Origin: Mesorhabditis belari
Lineage: Eukaryota; Nematoda; Chromadorea; Rhabditida; Rhabditidae
DNA length: 64,000 nucleotides
Direction of reading: 5' to 3'
Assembly: GCA_958450365.1 (NCBI GenBank)
Contig: CAUEEP010000731.1
Coordinates: 1,036,501 to 1,100,500, forward strand
Shown: positions 52,525-62,728 of the stretch, piece after piece
How the letters are laid out: each line of letters begins with the position of its first letter
Position numbering within the stretch: position 1 is the stretch's first letter
Notes under the pieces: generated by a model
The model's input: only the letters and a program-made list of their open reading frames with translations
What the model was told of the DNA's origin: nothing
Databases searched by the model: none
Made by a program: the position numbers and the translations under genes

Positions 52525-53757
52525 GAAATTAAAGATTTTTGTTATTAGTTCGATTTTGAAACATTTCATTTATTTGTTAAATTTTTCCCAAAAAATTGGG
52601 AAGTTGATCGCTTTTTGATCTCTTTCTTTGCTCGTGTAGTGTGTAGTCTGTAGAAAGTTGTGATTACGATAGAAAGATAAATAATTTGCAATAATAATTT
52701 GCATATGAATTCGGAAACTCTGGCTTAAATTTAGAAAAACGAAAATTTTCAACAATTTTAGGCTATGATTAGTGAATTATTTGCTGATGAGAGTTGAGAA
52801 AGTTGAAACATGAGATTTTTGCTTTTCTATCTCTAGTACTCAGTCTAAACAATCTGAGCTTAATTTACCAAGAAAACCTTGGTTGAAAGTTTTTTTGAAA
52901 ACGAAAGTTTCCCCTCTAGTCAAGTGTGTGAATAAGCGGTAGTAAAAGTATTGTCAAGAGTCTCTTGATCAAAAAAAAAAGGTGGACGATGTGTCCCTTT
53001 CCTATGAAGTGACAAGAAGGGACAAGAAGGAATGCCGATGGCTGATTCCCCTTTATCCTTAAACATATAGGAATGAGTTGCGCGATCTTTCTATTCGCTT
53101 TGCCTCAGTCGGCACCTCATTTTTTAGTTGAAAGATTGGATGGTTTGTGCTTAAAAAAGGCGAATTTAGCTAAATTGCAAGAAAAATTTGGGTTGGATTT
53201 GTGAAATTTTGGGATATTCGCAATGCAGCAAAATTTTGATTATTGAATTTTTAAACATTGAAAAAAACCACCAAAAAATTGAGTTTTTGAAGCAGCCTGT
53301 AATACGATGAAAAGTGAAACACGAGTTTTTTTTTCGTTAAGATTTCAAGAGTTATTACACTGTATCGAGTTTGAGAGCTTGAGCTTGAAAAATAAAGGCA
53401 AAACAAGCAATTGAGTTTTCGAAGCATCACCTATTGCGAAGAAATTCGAATCATTTACCGTTTTTTATTCACTTTTACACCTAAAAAATCTTCTATAAGA
53501 TGAAAAATGAATGTTCTTTTAAAAATGCGGTCTTGAGAAGCAAAGAATTCTCTTTTTTTTTTTTTTGCTTTGAAAGCCTCTTCGCAAAGCCGCAAATCGG
53601 AAAAGATCACAATCTAAGAAAGTTCAGTTTCAAATTCAACACGGAAAGGGGATAAGGTCGGCATTTTATTACACGCAATCCGTTTAAATTAAATTTTACA
53701 TTAATTACGTTTAAATTTTCATTTTACAATTGACAATAGATGTCCTTTCATTTTGAT

Positions 53758-53767
53758 TGCTTTACAG
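53758..53767 (+). promoter_or_regulatory. Possible trans-splice acceptor of galactosyltransferase
   Basis: TGCTTTACAG ends at 53767, 66 bases before the start codon, with no donor in between. If used, the mature leader would be short and would contain one upstream reading frame of six codons plus stop. Confidence 0.45.
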
Positions 53768-53783
53768 AATTCAATTAAAAGCA

Positions 53784-53804
53784 ATGCGGAATCGAAAGCT
53801 TTGA
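53784..53804 (+). other. Upstream reading frame in the galactosyltransferase leader
   Basis: ATG to TGA, encoding MRNRKL, lies between the presumed acceptor and the main start at 53834. Such frames can reduce translation of the main product. No conservation data are available. Confidence 0.35.
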
Positions 53805-53833
53805 TCGAAAAGAGCTCATCGATCAAACTCACA

Positions 53834-56800
53834 ATGATGAGGCGAATCTCAGCAATTCTTTTCCTACTCATTCACATTTTGCTAAAAAACGCAGATGCCT
53901 ATAGAAACACGAGTCTTTTATGCTTGATTCACACAGCCACTCCGAGCCACGAGACACGGGTGAGTCTACTTCTAACTCTTCTCTTCAAACTCTTCTCTTC
54001 AAACTCTTCTCTTCAAACTCTTCTCTTCAAACTCTTCTCTTCAAACTCTTCTCTTCAAACTCTTCTCTTCTAACTCTTCTCTTCTAACTCTTCTCTTCTA
54101 ACTCTTCTCTCCAAACAGTTCCAATCTTTCTCTAGACTCAAAAATGTATAGCGCAAGAGAATATTGACGTCTAGGAATCAAAATCTTACAAGTTTTTTGC
54201 AGTGAAATGCTAATGAATCTGGTTTTTTTGCATTTAAAACTCGAATTTCCCAGGCGCACACAATTCTGCGCACATGGGCGCCACGCTGTGACGAGTTTCT
54301 CTTTTTCACCGGTGAGTTTAATCAAAGATTCAGTTTTTCTTTGATTAAATTATTCAGTTTAATCAAAGATTTTCACCTGAATAATTTAATCAAAAAAAAA
54401 AGCGTTTTATATTTTAATTTGAAATGCGAAAGTTGAATTGAAATGACATAAAGATGAAGGTTTCATTTAAATTAAATTAAATTTCATTTCAATTCTTGCA
54501 GACTCTCAAATGTCGCCAGAAATTCCGCACGTCTATTGGCCCGAGTTGCACACGAGAGATCACTCCTGGGAGAAGATCCGTAAAGTTTTCAAGTGAATAT
54601 TTTTAAGAGAAGCAAGAAAACAAAACAAAAAAAAAGAAGAAGTTAAAAACTTGGATTCTTAGCAATTCATTTTTCTATTAGATTAGAGGATAAATGCGCG
54701 TTTTCACTAAAATCACGAAAATCTTTTTTTAAAGATGACATAGCATTTAAAGATGACAATCAAGATCTGCTTGTACCATTAGAAAGATTCTTTTCTTTTC
54801 TACTAAATGCTTTTTACCTTTTTCTTTTTATTTATTCAAAAAGAGTTTATTTAGAATAAAATGCATTTATCAAATTTACAATTTACCAAAGTAATTCTTC
54901 AATTTTGCAGCTATGTGGCCGAAAAGTATCCACGAAAATTCGACTGGTATCTCCGCGCTGACGATGATGCATACATTGGTGACCTTACATTGATCATGCA
55001 TACATTGGTTACAATTAAAACTTGATGTGATGAATGGAAAGGAATGAGAAAGGACTTTAATTACACTACTGGACAATGAGCTTTACTAGCTTTACTAGTT
55101 ACTAGTTACTAGTTTTTAAAAAATCCTTTGCTTCAACAACTTGTCTCGCCTAAAAGATACACTACTGGACAATGAAATATCATAATTGAAAAAAGATCGT
55201 CACTTTCGTGCGTCTGTAACTCCCTTGTCTTTACAACCCTTGTAAATATTAATATTACTAGAAAAATTTTATTTAAGTAGTCAAAATGACCGTAATCCAC
55301 CAGTTTAACGCTTGTTACTAAACGTTAGTTATTTAACACATTAGGATTGTAAGGATTGTAAGGATTGTTAGGATTGTTAGGATTGTAAGGATTGTTAGGA
55401 TTGTTAGGATTGTTAGGATTGTTAGGATTGTTAGGATTGTTAGGATTGTTAGGATTGTTAGGATTGTTAGGATTGTTAGGATTGTTAGGATTGTTAGGAT
55501 TGTTAGGATTGTTAGGATTCTTAGGATTCTTAGGATTGTTAGGATTGTTAGGATTGTTAGGATTGTAAGGATTGTAAAACCCCTCAACCTTCATTAAAGC
55601 TAAGCCATAATTTTTGACCTTAAATAACTTGAAACTTAAATAATTTAAATAGTTCTAAACTTGTCAAAAAGATTTTTTCAAGCTTATTTATGAATTTATT
55701 TAGTAAAAGACGCAAAAGAAAGTCGTTTAACTTGAAACTCGTTGCTTATCTTTCTTTCAAATCGGTTAAAACCCGCCATTTTCTCCCTTTTCTACCGTAA
55801 TCTTCTCCATTTACGGTACTGGACAATTAAATATGATATTTGAAAAAAGATCGTCACTTTCGCGCGTCTGTAACTCCCTTGTCTTTACCGTATTTGTAAA
55901 TATTAATATTACCATTGTGTAGCCGTTGAAAAGAGCTTTCAGAAAATGTATAACACTAATAGTTTAAACTCAAAGACAACGGAGTTACAGACGTGCGAAA
56001 ATGACGATCGTTTTTCAAATATCATATTTCATTGTCCAGTACTGTACATTAACTTTGCCTACTCATTTGTCTCTCTAATTGTCTATAGGTGTACAGCGGA
56101 AAAACGAGATTTAGCCACATCAACAGCTACTTTTTCACGTTTTCTTTTTTTCAAAGGAGAAGTTTTCAAGCTCTATCTAAAAACCTTTGAAAAAGTGCGC
56201 TGTTGAGGTGCGTTAAATCTCGTTTTTCCGTTGTACACCTATTGACAACACAGACAGACAAATGACACAGCTTTACCCTGGAAGTTTCAGTTGTCGACAA
56301 TTTGCGAGCTTTTTTGTCGAAACATTCGCCGAATGTGCCTCACTATTTCGGGTATCGCTGGAATTATTTCTCGGTTCGCGTCTAATAATCAGTAAATTTG
56401 AAACAACGAAATTGAAAAAACAAAATTCTTTTCCAGGAACAAGGCTACGCGGACGGAGGCGCCTACGTTTTATCCAAACCCACCGTCGAGGCTTTCAATC
56501 GGGTGAGCGGCATAGAAAAATGTTGTTTTTGGCTTCTTGTCATTCAATTCTTATTTCAACTTTATTTTCCAAAGCATTCTCACAATACCTCAAATTGAAT
56601 GCGCAAGCTGAGGAAATCAGAAGCCAAGTTCTAGCTGCAGATCTGGACCTGGCTTTGATCTGATTTTGATCAGACTCTGCTCTGATCAGGCCTTGCTTTT
56701 TGATGTTATTTGGAATTTGATCTTTGGACTTTAAAATGCCAAAAAGAGGGCCCGATGTGTTCCCTGTGCGCGAGCCCAATCGCACTCGATCTGGCATAGT

Positions 56801-58933
56801 GAGTTAGCAGATATCGTGATTTTTTCATCTGGAAAAACGGAAGCGTCCATTTTGGGTCATCCGGTAAGCAACCCGTTGTCTGCCCCATATGGTCACCGCT
56901 TCCCAAACCTTAACTTCGGCTGTAGAATTGGCAAACCCAGTTCCGGCTCATTTTGACCCTAATGGTGGGTTCTCCGCCGGTCGAAATGGGATCCCAAGTG
57001 CCTGTAAAAGGGTGCTGAAGGGGGCCGCTGTGAATTTTTGGATTCATCCCAAGGATTTCGGTCCGCAGGGGCAGCAAAAGACTCAAGAAACGACACTACA
57101 GTAAAAATCGACTTCGGGTCAAATTTTAAAAATATTACTGATGGCTCAAGGTGTTAGGTATGGTGCGAAAATGGTTTTTGTGTGAAATTTGGATGTTTTT
57201 TAATGATTTTTACCATTTAACGATCTCTCTTTAACGATCCCATTACCCTTGAGTCTTTTGGATTCACCCCGAGGACCGAAATCCTTGGGATGAATCCAAA
57301 AATTCACAGCGGCCCCCTTCAGCACCCTTTTACAGGCACTTGGGATCCCATTTCGACCGGCGGAGAACCCACCATTGTGGCCAAAATGATCTCTCTATGC
57401 AAGAGAAATTCCATAGCCACCACCACCATCAGATTTTTGCCAAACTTTTTAGTGGCATCGTGGAGTCATATTAGAGTTTATATATAAACTAAAATTTTTA
57501 GCCAAATACTTTCTTCATCGACATTATATGAAAACCTGTCGTACATAAGAGATTTTCAAATTGCCCTTTTTTTTTCAAAAAGTTTACCGTTTTTCCAAGG
57601 AAACACTGGTTTAAATTTGTAGTGTTTATTGGTATCCTAATAGTGTTTATTATGCATCACAATGCCAGTACAAGGTTTTAACTTTATGGAAAAATCAGGC
57701 CTTGCTTTTTCCAGGCTCTATCTTTAGTACTTAGTCTTAACAATATGAGTTTAACAAGAAATATTAATTGTGAATTGTTAACAATGTTAATTTACCAAGA
57801 AAACCTTCAAAATTTTCTAGCTCGATTACTGTAGAGTTTCCTAGCAAAATCGTTTATTCAGGTGATGAAGAACAATGAGTTGTGCCCGGATTTCCATCGA
57901 GCTGAAGAGGATCAAGAGGTAGCAAGGAAAGCAAATCGCAAATCGCAAATCATATCATTTCAGATCTCAAAATGTCTGGCAGCCGTCGGGATCTACCCTG
58001 AGGACACTCGGGATGAGAACGGTAGGGAAATAGCTATCAGTATGACTAGAAATTGCTCATTTTCTACAGTAAATCATTTCTTGAGTCTTTTTTTCACATC
58101 TTTACCGACCAGTGTCCTTTGTTACAATTCGCATTCAAGTTCAACGCATTTGGCAAGTGTCGGAGATCGATGACACCGTTTTTCCACTTTCTATACAAAT
58201 TTACAAAGTGAATGCCCGTTTTTACAAATAAGATTTGAAACTAGAAACACTAAAAGACAAAAACCAGCGGTGCAAGCTTATTGGAAACGCCTGGCAAAGC
58301 TGTCAAAGACAAAGCGATTGAGCAGCCGTCAACGTCAACGTTAATCATTGTTTAAACTTTCAGGCTCCGAGCGCTTTCACCATTTCCATCCCACTGAACA
58401 GTTGGAGATGTACAACGACGCTTTCGCGAGGCGTTTCGCTTACTACACACCGTTAAAGGTGAATGGAATGCTTTGAAAAGTTTTGAAAAGTTGAAAGCTC
58501 TTTAAAAAGACATATTTTGATTACGAAAAGTTTTCAATGAGCTTTAATTTTTCTGAAACTAATCTAGAGGTAACTAGAGGTAACTAGAGGTAACTAGAGG
58601 TAACTAGAGGTAACTAGAGGTAACTAGAGGTAACTAGAGGTAACTAGAGGTAACTAGAGGTAGCTAGAGGTAACTAGAGGTAGCTAGAGGTAGCTAGAGG
58701 TAGCTAGAGGTAACTAATCGTTTAGAACTGACGTTCAGACAACATTTGAATTGCTTTAATTTGAAGAGAGATATTGTAAAAGAAAGCTAAAGATTTCTTG
58801 TTTTTAGGGTGTGAAAAACTTCTCCCCATCGATGATTTCATTCCATCACATTTCCCCATACGAGATGCGCATTCTTGACTACGTTTTCTACAAGTTTAAG
58901 CGCCGAAAGCCGACAAGCTTTGCTTTAAAATGA
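53834..58933 (+). CDS. Core 1 beta-1,3-galactosyltransferase (GT31, C1GALT1-like)
   Basis: Ten exons: 53834-53959, 54254-54311, 54502-54592, 54911-54978, 56291-56373, 56437-56502, 57862-57918, 57964-58021, 58364-58458 and 58808-58933, giving 275 residues. The enzyme adds galactose to GalNAc on Ser/Thr to make the core 1 O-glycan in the Golgi. Visible features are an N-terminal hydrophobic anchor (ISAILFLLIHILL), TRAHTILRTWAPRCDEFLFF, the metal-binding DDD in WYLRADDDAYI (109-111), the family block GYADGGAYVLSK (145-156), EEDQEISKCLAAVGI and ERFHHFHP. It is shorter than vertebrate C1GALT1 (363 residues), mainly in the stem. The start is the first of two adjacent ATGs after a likely trans-splice acceptor. 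C. elegans has several such paralogues, so the exact orthologue is open. Confidence 0.93.
53971..54115 (+). repeat. Minisatellite AACTCTTCTCTTC
   Basis: About eleven tandem 13-bp units, the later ones changed from CAAACTC to CTAACTC. It starts a few bases after the donor of galactosyltransferase exon 1. Confidence 0.85.
55066..55262. repeat. Family A half copy with shared flank
   Basis: In opposite orientation this matches 32585-32775: the right half of the family A element and the adjoining non-palindromic flank (CTAGTAACTAGTAAAGCTAG and CGAGACAAGTTGTTGAAGC). The copied unit was therefore larger than the MITE itself. Confidence 0.65.
55340..55580 (-). repeat. Minisatellite AGGATTGTT
   Basis: About 26 tandem 9-bp units with a few AGGATTGTA and AGGATTCTT variants. 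It lies in galactosyltransferase intron 4. Read in frame on the - strand it would give Asn-Asn-Pro repeats, but there is no gene context for that. Confidence 0.9.
55812..56046. mobile_element. Palindromic MITE family A
   Basis: A near full-length copy with ends TACGGTACTGGACAATTA / TTGTCCAGTACTGTA. It lies in galactosyltransferase intron 4. Confidence 0.85.
56050..56268. mobile_element. Inverted-repeat element, family M
   Basis: Arms around GGTGTACAGCGGAAAAACGA and its complement. It is a second copy of the element at 4966-5190 and directly adjoins the family A element. Confidence 0.75.
56925..57395. mobile_element. GC-richer inverted-repeat element, family N
   Basis: Arms of about 140 bp (about 56955-57085 and 57260-57390) are inverted copies containing GGGATCCCAAGTGCCTG and GGTTCTCCGCCGGTCGAAAT. 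It lies in galactosyltransferase intron 6. Its base composition is clearly richer in GC than its surroundings. Confidence 0.8.
58566..58716 (+). repeat. Minisatellite AGGTAACTAG
   Basis: Fifteen tandem 10-bp units, the last few with AGGTAGCTAG. It lies in galactosyltransferase intron 9. Each unit contains GGTAAC, a donor-like site. Confidence 0.9.
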
Positions 58934-59152
58934 ATCTAGATTTATTGATATAAATTTTTAAAGAATTAAAGAATTTTTGAAAAAATTCGATTTGAAAAAT
59001 GCTACCGTAAATTGCTGATCAAAAAGCTACCATAAATTGCTCTTGACATCAAATTCCTTTCGTTATGTGTAGCGTAAAGAATTTCTGGTGTTCAACTCTA
59101 ATTTATCACATTTATCATATTGTTTTTCTTGACCGCTAGAGTGAATCTCTGT

Positions 59153-59487
59153 TACGCCATTCATAAAGCCTGAGCCTGAGCCTGAGCCATTCATAAAGGC
59201 TGAGCCTGAGCCTGAGCCATTCATAAAGCCTGAGCCTGAGCCATTCATAAAGCCTGAGCCTGAGCCTGAGCCATTCATAAAGCCTGAGCTTGAGCCTGAG
59301 CCATTCATAAAGCCTGAGCCTGAGCCTGAGCCATTCATAAAGCCTGAGCCTGAGCCTGAGCCATTCATAAAGCCTGAGCCTGAGCCTGAGCCATTCATAA
59401 AGCCTGAGCCTGAGCCTGAGCCATTCATAAAGCCTGAGCCTGAGCCTGAGCCATTCATAAAGCCTGAGCCTGAGCCATTCATAAATT
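59153..59487. repeat. Minisatellite with GCCTGA hexamers and CATTCATAAA spacer
   Basis: About eleven units, each made of two or three GCCTGA/GCCTGAGCC hexamers followed by a CATTCATAAA spacer (12- to 28-bp periods). The hexamer is one base away from the telomere-type GCCTAA. Confidence 0.9.
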
Positions 59488-60236
59488 CCTCTTCACATCA
59501 AATTCTTTTCATTTTTTTCTTTCTATTTTCTTTTGTTTAAAAGATCTTTTTAAAAATCGATTGCTGTTCTTTTTGTTTTGTATAGTTGTACATAAAGCCC
59601 TGGATTTCATATAATCGATCGACTGCTCGCAACTCATTCACCGATTCACCGATTTGCTTCAGAGAGTACTCTTGTAAATCTTTTGGTCACGAAGATTGCT
59701 TAAAACATTGTAATTTGTTATTCAAAGAACTTTTCATCAAAACACCTGTTTCATAATTGGTTTCCGTTGAAGATTTGACATGTTCGAGAGCCGCTTACTT
59801 ATTGCTGTCACTAGTCTCGAACTTTTGAACATGTTAACTCTTGAATGGAGAACATCTTGAGAACATGAACGTTCTTCGAATGCATGAACTCTCGAGCGCA
59901 ACATGCCGTTGTACATTTGATTCAAAAGAACTCAGAACTCAGAATGAATGATCCACTGAATCTTTCTCTCACTTTAGATCATTAAAATAAAGGACGGTGA
60001 AAAGAAAACACCGAAATAATCAAGACCAAAACCCGAATCGGAGTCTGAAGTGAGCTTTGCTTGTCTGTCAATCTTTGTACGTATTTGTCTGTCTGTTTTT
60101 TTGATTGATAAGGATAGTGTTGTTGTGATGAAGAAAATGTAGAGTTAGGATTTCAAAAAGGTTTGGCATACGAGTGAAAACTTTGTCTAGATTCGGTTTA
60201 AATGGACGAAAGCCGAGATGAAATCAATTATTCGGT

Positions 60237-60533
60237 TACCGTAAATACTGTAATAGCTGTAATAGCGTAAATACTGTAATAGTACCCCACCGCCCTCGTA
60301 CAGTCGGGTAGTCACAAAAGTTTTTTAGTATTTCATCTTTTTTCAAAGCACCCCGTACCTCCAAAAAATGCGTCTTTGGTATCAAAAAATAGCCCTGAAT
60401 TTCAGCTATTTTTTGATACCTAAGCGCGCATTGTAGCCTAAACCAGTGTCGAGAAAAACGCGTCTAAAGCTAGACTACGCAACACTCTGCACCGTCATTA
60501 TGGGGGTGGGGTACTATTACAGTATTTACGGTA
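60237..60533. mobile_element. MITE family F
   Basis: A second copy of the element at 16115-16382 with the same TACCGTAAATACTG ends. Its left end has a short tandem duplication (CGTAAATACTGTAATAG appears twice), making it about 30 bp longer. Confidence 0.8.
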
Positions 60534-60578
60534 GGCGCAATCAATGGTGTTTAATGGGAAATCTAGAGAATGAAAGAC

Positions 60579-60634
60579 ACAAAAAGGTTTTCCAGATCCG
60601 GTAAGTACTTACCGGATCTGGAAAACCTTTTTGT
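60579..60634. repeat. Perfect 56-bp palindrome without spacer
   Basis: Every base pairs around the centre at 60606/60607, core GGTAAGTACTTACC, arms containing TTTTCCAGATCC. There is no loop. Confidence 0.9.
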
Positions 60635-60710
60635 AACTTTTGCTTACCGGATTTACGGGCTTACTAACTTTTGCACTTAAAATTGCACTTGAAATCAAAA
60701 AAAAATTATC

Positions 60711-61191
60711 ATGGGGGGGAATGAGTCGGCGCCGAAAACAAAAATGTCAAAACCTATTCGACTTCGTCAAATAATATGCGTTTGATATCAGAGAATGGTA
60801 ACTAATTCCTACAAAATGACATTAAAAGAATTCAAACAGCGCCTCCGCCAAGAAAAGCCATTTTTCGCAAAAACTACAAACTGCATCTAGAAAACCATTG
60901 GTGGGATCCTCCTGCAAATTTGGCAACTTAAGTAATTGAATGTGCTCTATCTTTTTTATATAAACACCAAAGAAGGTTTATGTGAAAGAAACTGTTCAAA
61001 TGATGAGTCGGACTCTTTGCCATTTTAACCAGCGCGTTTCGAAGTTCATAAACCCACGAAAGAAAAGCTTTTGGAACTCTCAAAGGCATTTTAGAGAAAT
61101 AGTGGATCCTTTGTGAAACCAAACGTTGTTTAAAGAAGGCTTTTGTGCAAAAAGTCCCTTTAAAGTTTGGCGCCGACTCATTCTCCCCAAC
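60711..61191. mobile_element. Non-autonomous element, family J
   Basis: About 480 bp with inverted ends GGGGGGAATGAGTCGGCGCC / GGCGCCGACTCATTCTCCCC. The inside is unique, not palindromic, and has no intact transposase frame. It was probably deleted from a larger DNA transposon. Confidence 0.7.
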
Positions 61192-61848
61192 CCAATAGAA
61201 AACAAAAGAAAATAGCTTTTTTCGTTCTCGAAAGTTTTTCCTTTCTTTTTCCTTTCTTTTTCTTTCCTTTTAACATTTCTCTCTTTCACATTAACGCATG
61301 AAACATTTTATTCCTCTATTCGACCACGATTTTTCCATTTTTACAGCTATAAATGATACATATCGGGGTAAAATCGAATGCAAATAAAGAAAGGAAATAA
61401 AGAAAGCAAAAGAAATTTTTTGAGATCAAGAAAACGAAAATGAAGAAATTTGATAAAGAAAAAAATGGGGAAATGGAAAATGCTGAAAATGTTGAAAATA
61501 CTAGAGATTAGAAATTTCTTCGGATCATTTATAGACAAAACTTTGAAACATTGAATTTTTTTTTCGTCAAAATTTTCGAAAATTCACCGTTTTGCAATGT
61601 TCAGTTGGTTAAAGCTGATTAAAAATCGTTACCTTGATTGTATTGAAGAAATTTTGAAACTTGAGAGATTTCATTTGATTCAAAGCTATCAGAAAACGAT
61701 TTTTCATTAATTTTTGATGAATTTTTGATTAATTTTTGATACGTTTTTTCCAAAGTGGCGATCTTGAATTGAAGAAAATAAAGTTTTAATCATTATTGAT
61801 GTTTTTGGATTTTTAAAAAGTAAAGAAAGAGAGAAGAGAGAGTCTAAT

Positions 61849-62728
61849 TTACATCGATCCATCGATCCATTGATCTTCCGCATTTTTGAAACTACTCCGT
61901 TTCCCAAAACGGATAAAAGTCGGCTTCGAGCGTTTTCCGAAACGAATGAATGTTGGCTTGCCGTTGGCTCTAAAAAAGCTTTTCTTTCTATGTTTACTTT
62001 TTGTAACATTGGTAACATTTGTAACAATGTAACATTTCTAACAAAACCCTTTCCCCTACCTGCTCATCCTGGTCAACGGTGATTGTTGCTCATTTCTCAT
62101 GCTATCGTATTGCGCCAACATCCTCAACACATCTTCAGGTATCTGAAAAAATAATAATCGATAGTATTATGAAAATTCAAGCTGAGAAACTTTCAGAAAA
62201 GATTTGAAGAAGAGATTACGGTAGCTCCTCCAGATTATCCACCTTAGAAAGGGAAGCTCGCAAGAAAAGGAAACTACAGAGTGACTACAGAGGACACTAC
62301 AGGACACTACACTACAGTTTCCCTCATTTTTGAAAAGATCAGTCTAATGAAAGTGTTTGAATTTGAATTGAAAGATAAAGCAGAATTGTTTAACAATTTC
62401 TTAGTTGAACCCTGAAAACTTTGAAACTTTCATTTTTCTCGCTTGCAATTTTCACTTTTTCTTTATTATTTTGGGTGTTTAGACTTAATTGGACAAATTA
62501 AAAACTATAAAAATCAATTCTAATCTATTAAAGAACTATTAAACAACTATAAAAACGATTAAAACGAACTCTGATCTGTTGTTGATTCGTGAAGCTTGGC
62601 TGAAATCGTAATTCATCGAGCCGATTGCCGAGCGTTTGTTTCAATTGTTTCTCCTCATCGCAGCAAGACTCGATGTTGAGAACGAGGAATGAGAGGAGGA
62701 AAAGTGAAGAGTGAAACGGCCGAATCAT
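61849..62728 (-). CDS. flp-4: FMRFamide-like neuropeptide precursor, flp-4 type
   Basis: Three exons in - strand order: 62728-62570, 62142-62060 and 61969-61849, giving 120 residues. A signal peptide (SSLFLLSFLVLNIESC) leads into a spacer of about 60 residues. Exon 3 then carries two amidated-peptide units, ANGKPTFIRFGKR (82-94) and SKPTFIRFGKR (95-105). Each ends in Gly (amide donor) and a KR dibasic cleavage site. PTFIRF-amide is the peptide made by nematode flp-4. C. elegans flp-4 pairs PTFIRF with ASPSFIRF; here both units are KPTFIRF. The product would be secreted from dense-core vesicles of neurons and act on G-protein-coupled receptors. The first exon donor is GTTCG, a weak but acceptable form. 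Confidence 0.93.

Larger units (their letters stand above)
52525..53833. other. Intergenic stretch upstream of galactosyltransferase
   Basis: No gene and no clear transposon is seen. It contains the lactate dehydrogenase 3' flank and the galactosyltransferase promoter side. A CTTTACAG acceptor at 53760-53767 and a short upstream reading frame at 53784-53804 precede the galactosyltransferase start. Confidence 0.5.
58934..61848. other. Spacer between convergent galactosyltransferase and flp-4 genes
   Basis: No gene is supported. It contains a telomere-like minisatellite (59153-59487), a family F MITE (60237-60533), a perfect palindrome (60579-60634) and a family J element (60711-61191). A 139-codon frame through the minisatellite is only the repeat read as Gly-Ser units. 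Confidence 0.6.

Noticed and set aside
55325..55594. Asn-Pro repeat frame on the - strand
   Set aside because: Product of the 9-bp minisatellite; both other frames are open as well, so it carries no coding signal.
59063..59482. Gly-Ser-rich 139-codon frame on the - strand
   Set aside because: It is only the minisatellite translated; the repeat length is compatible with any open frame.
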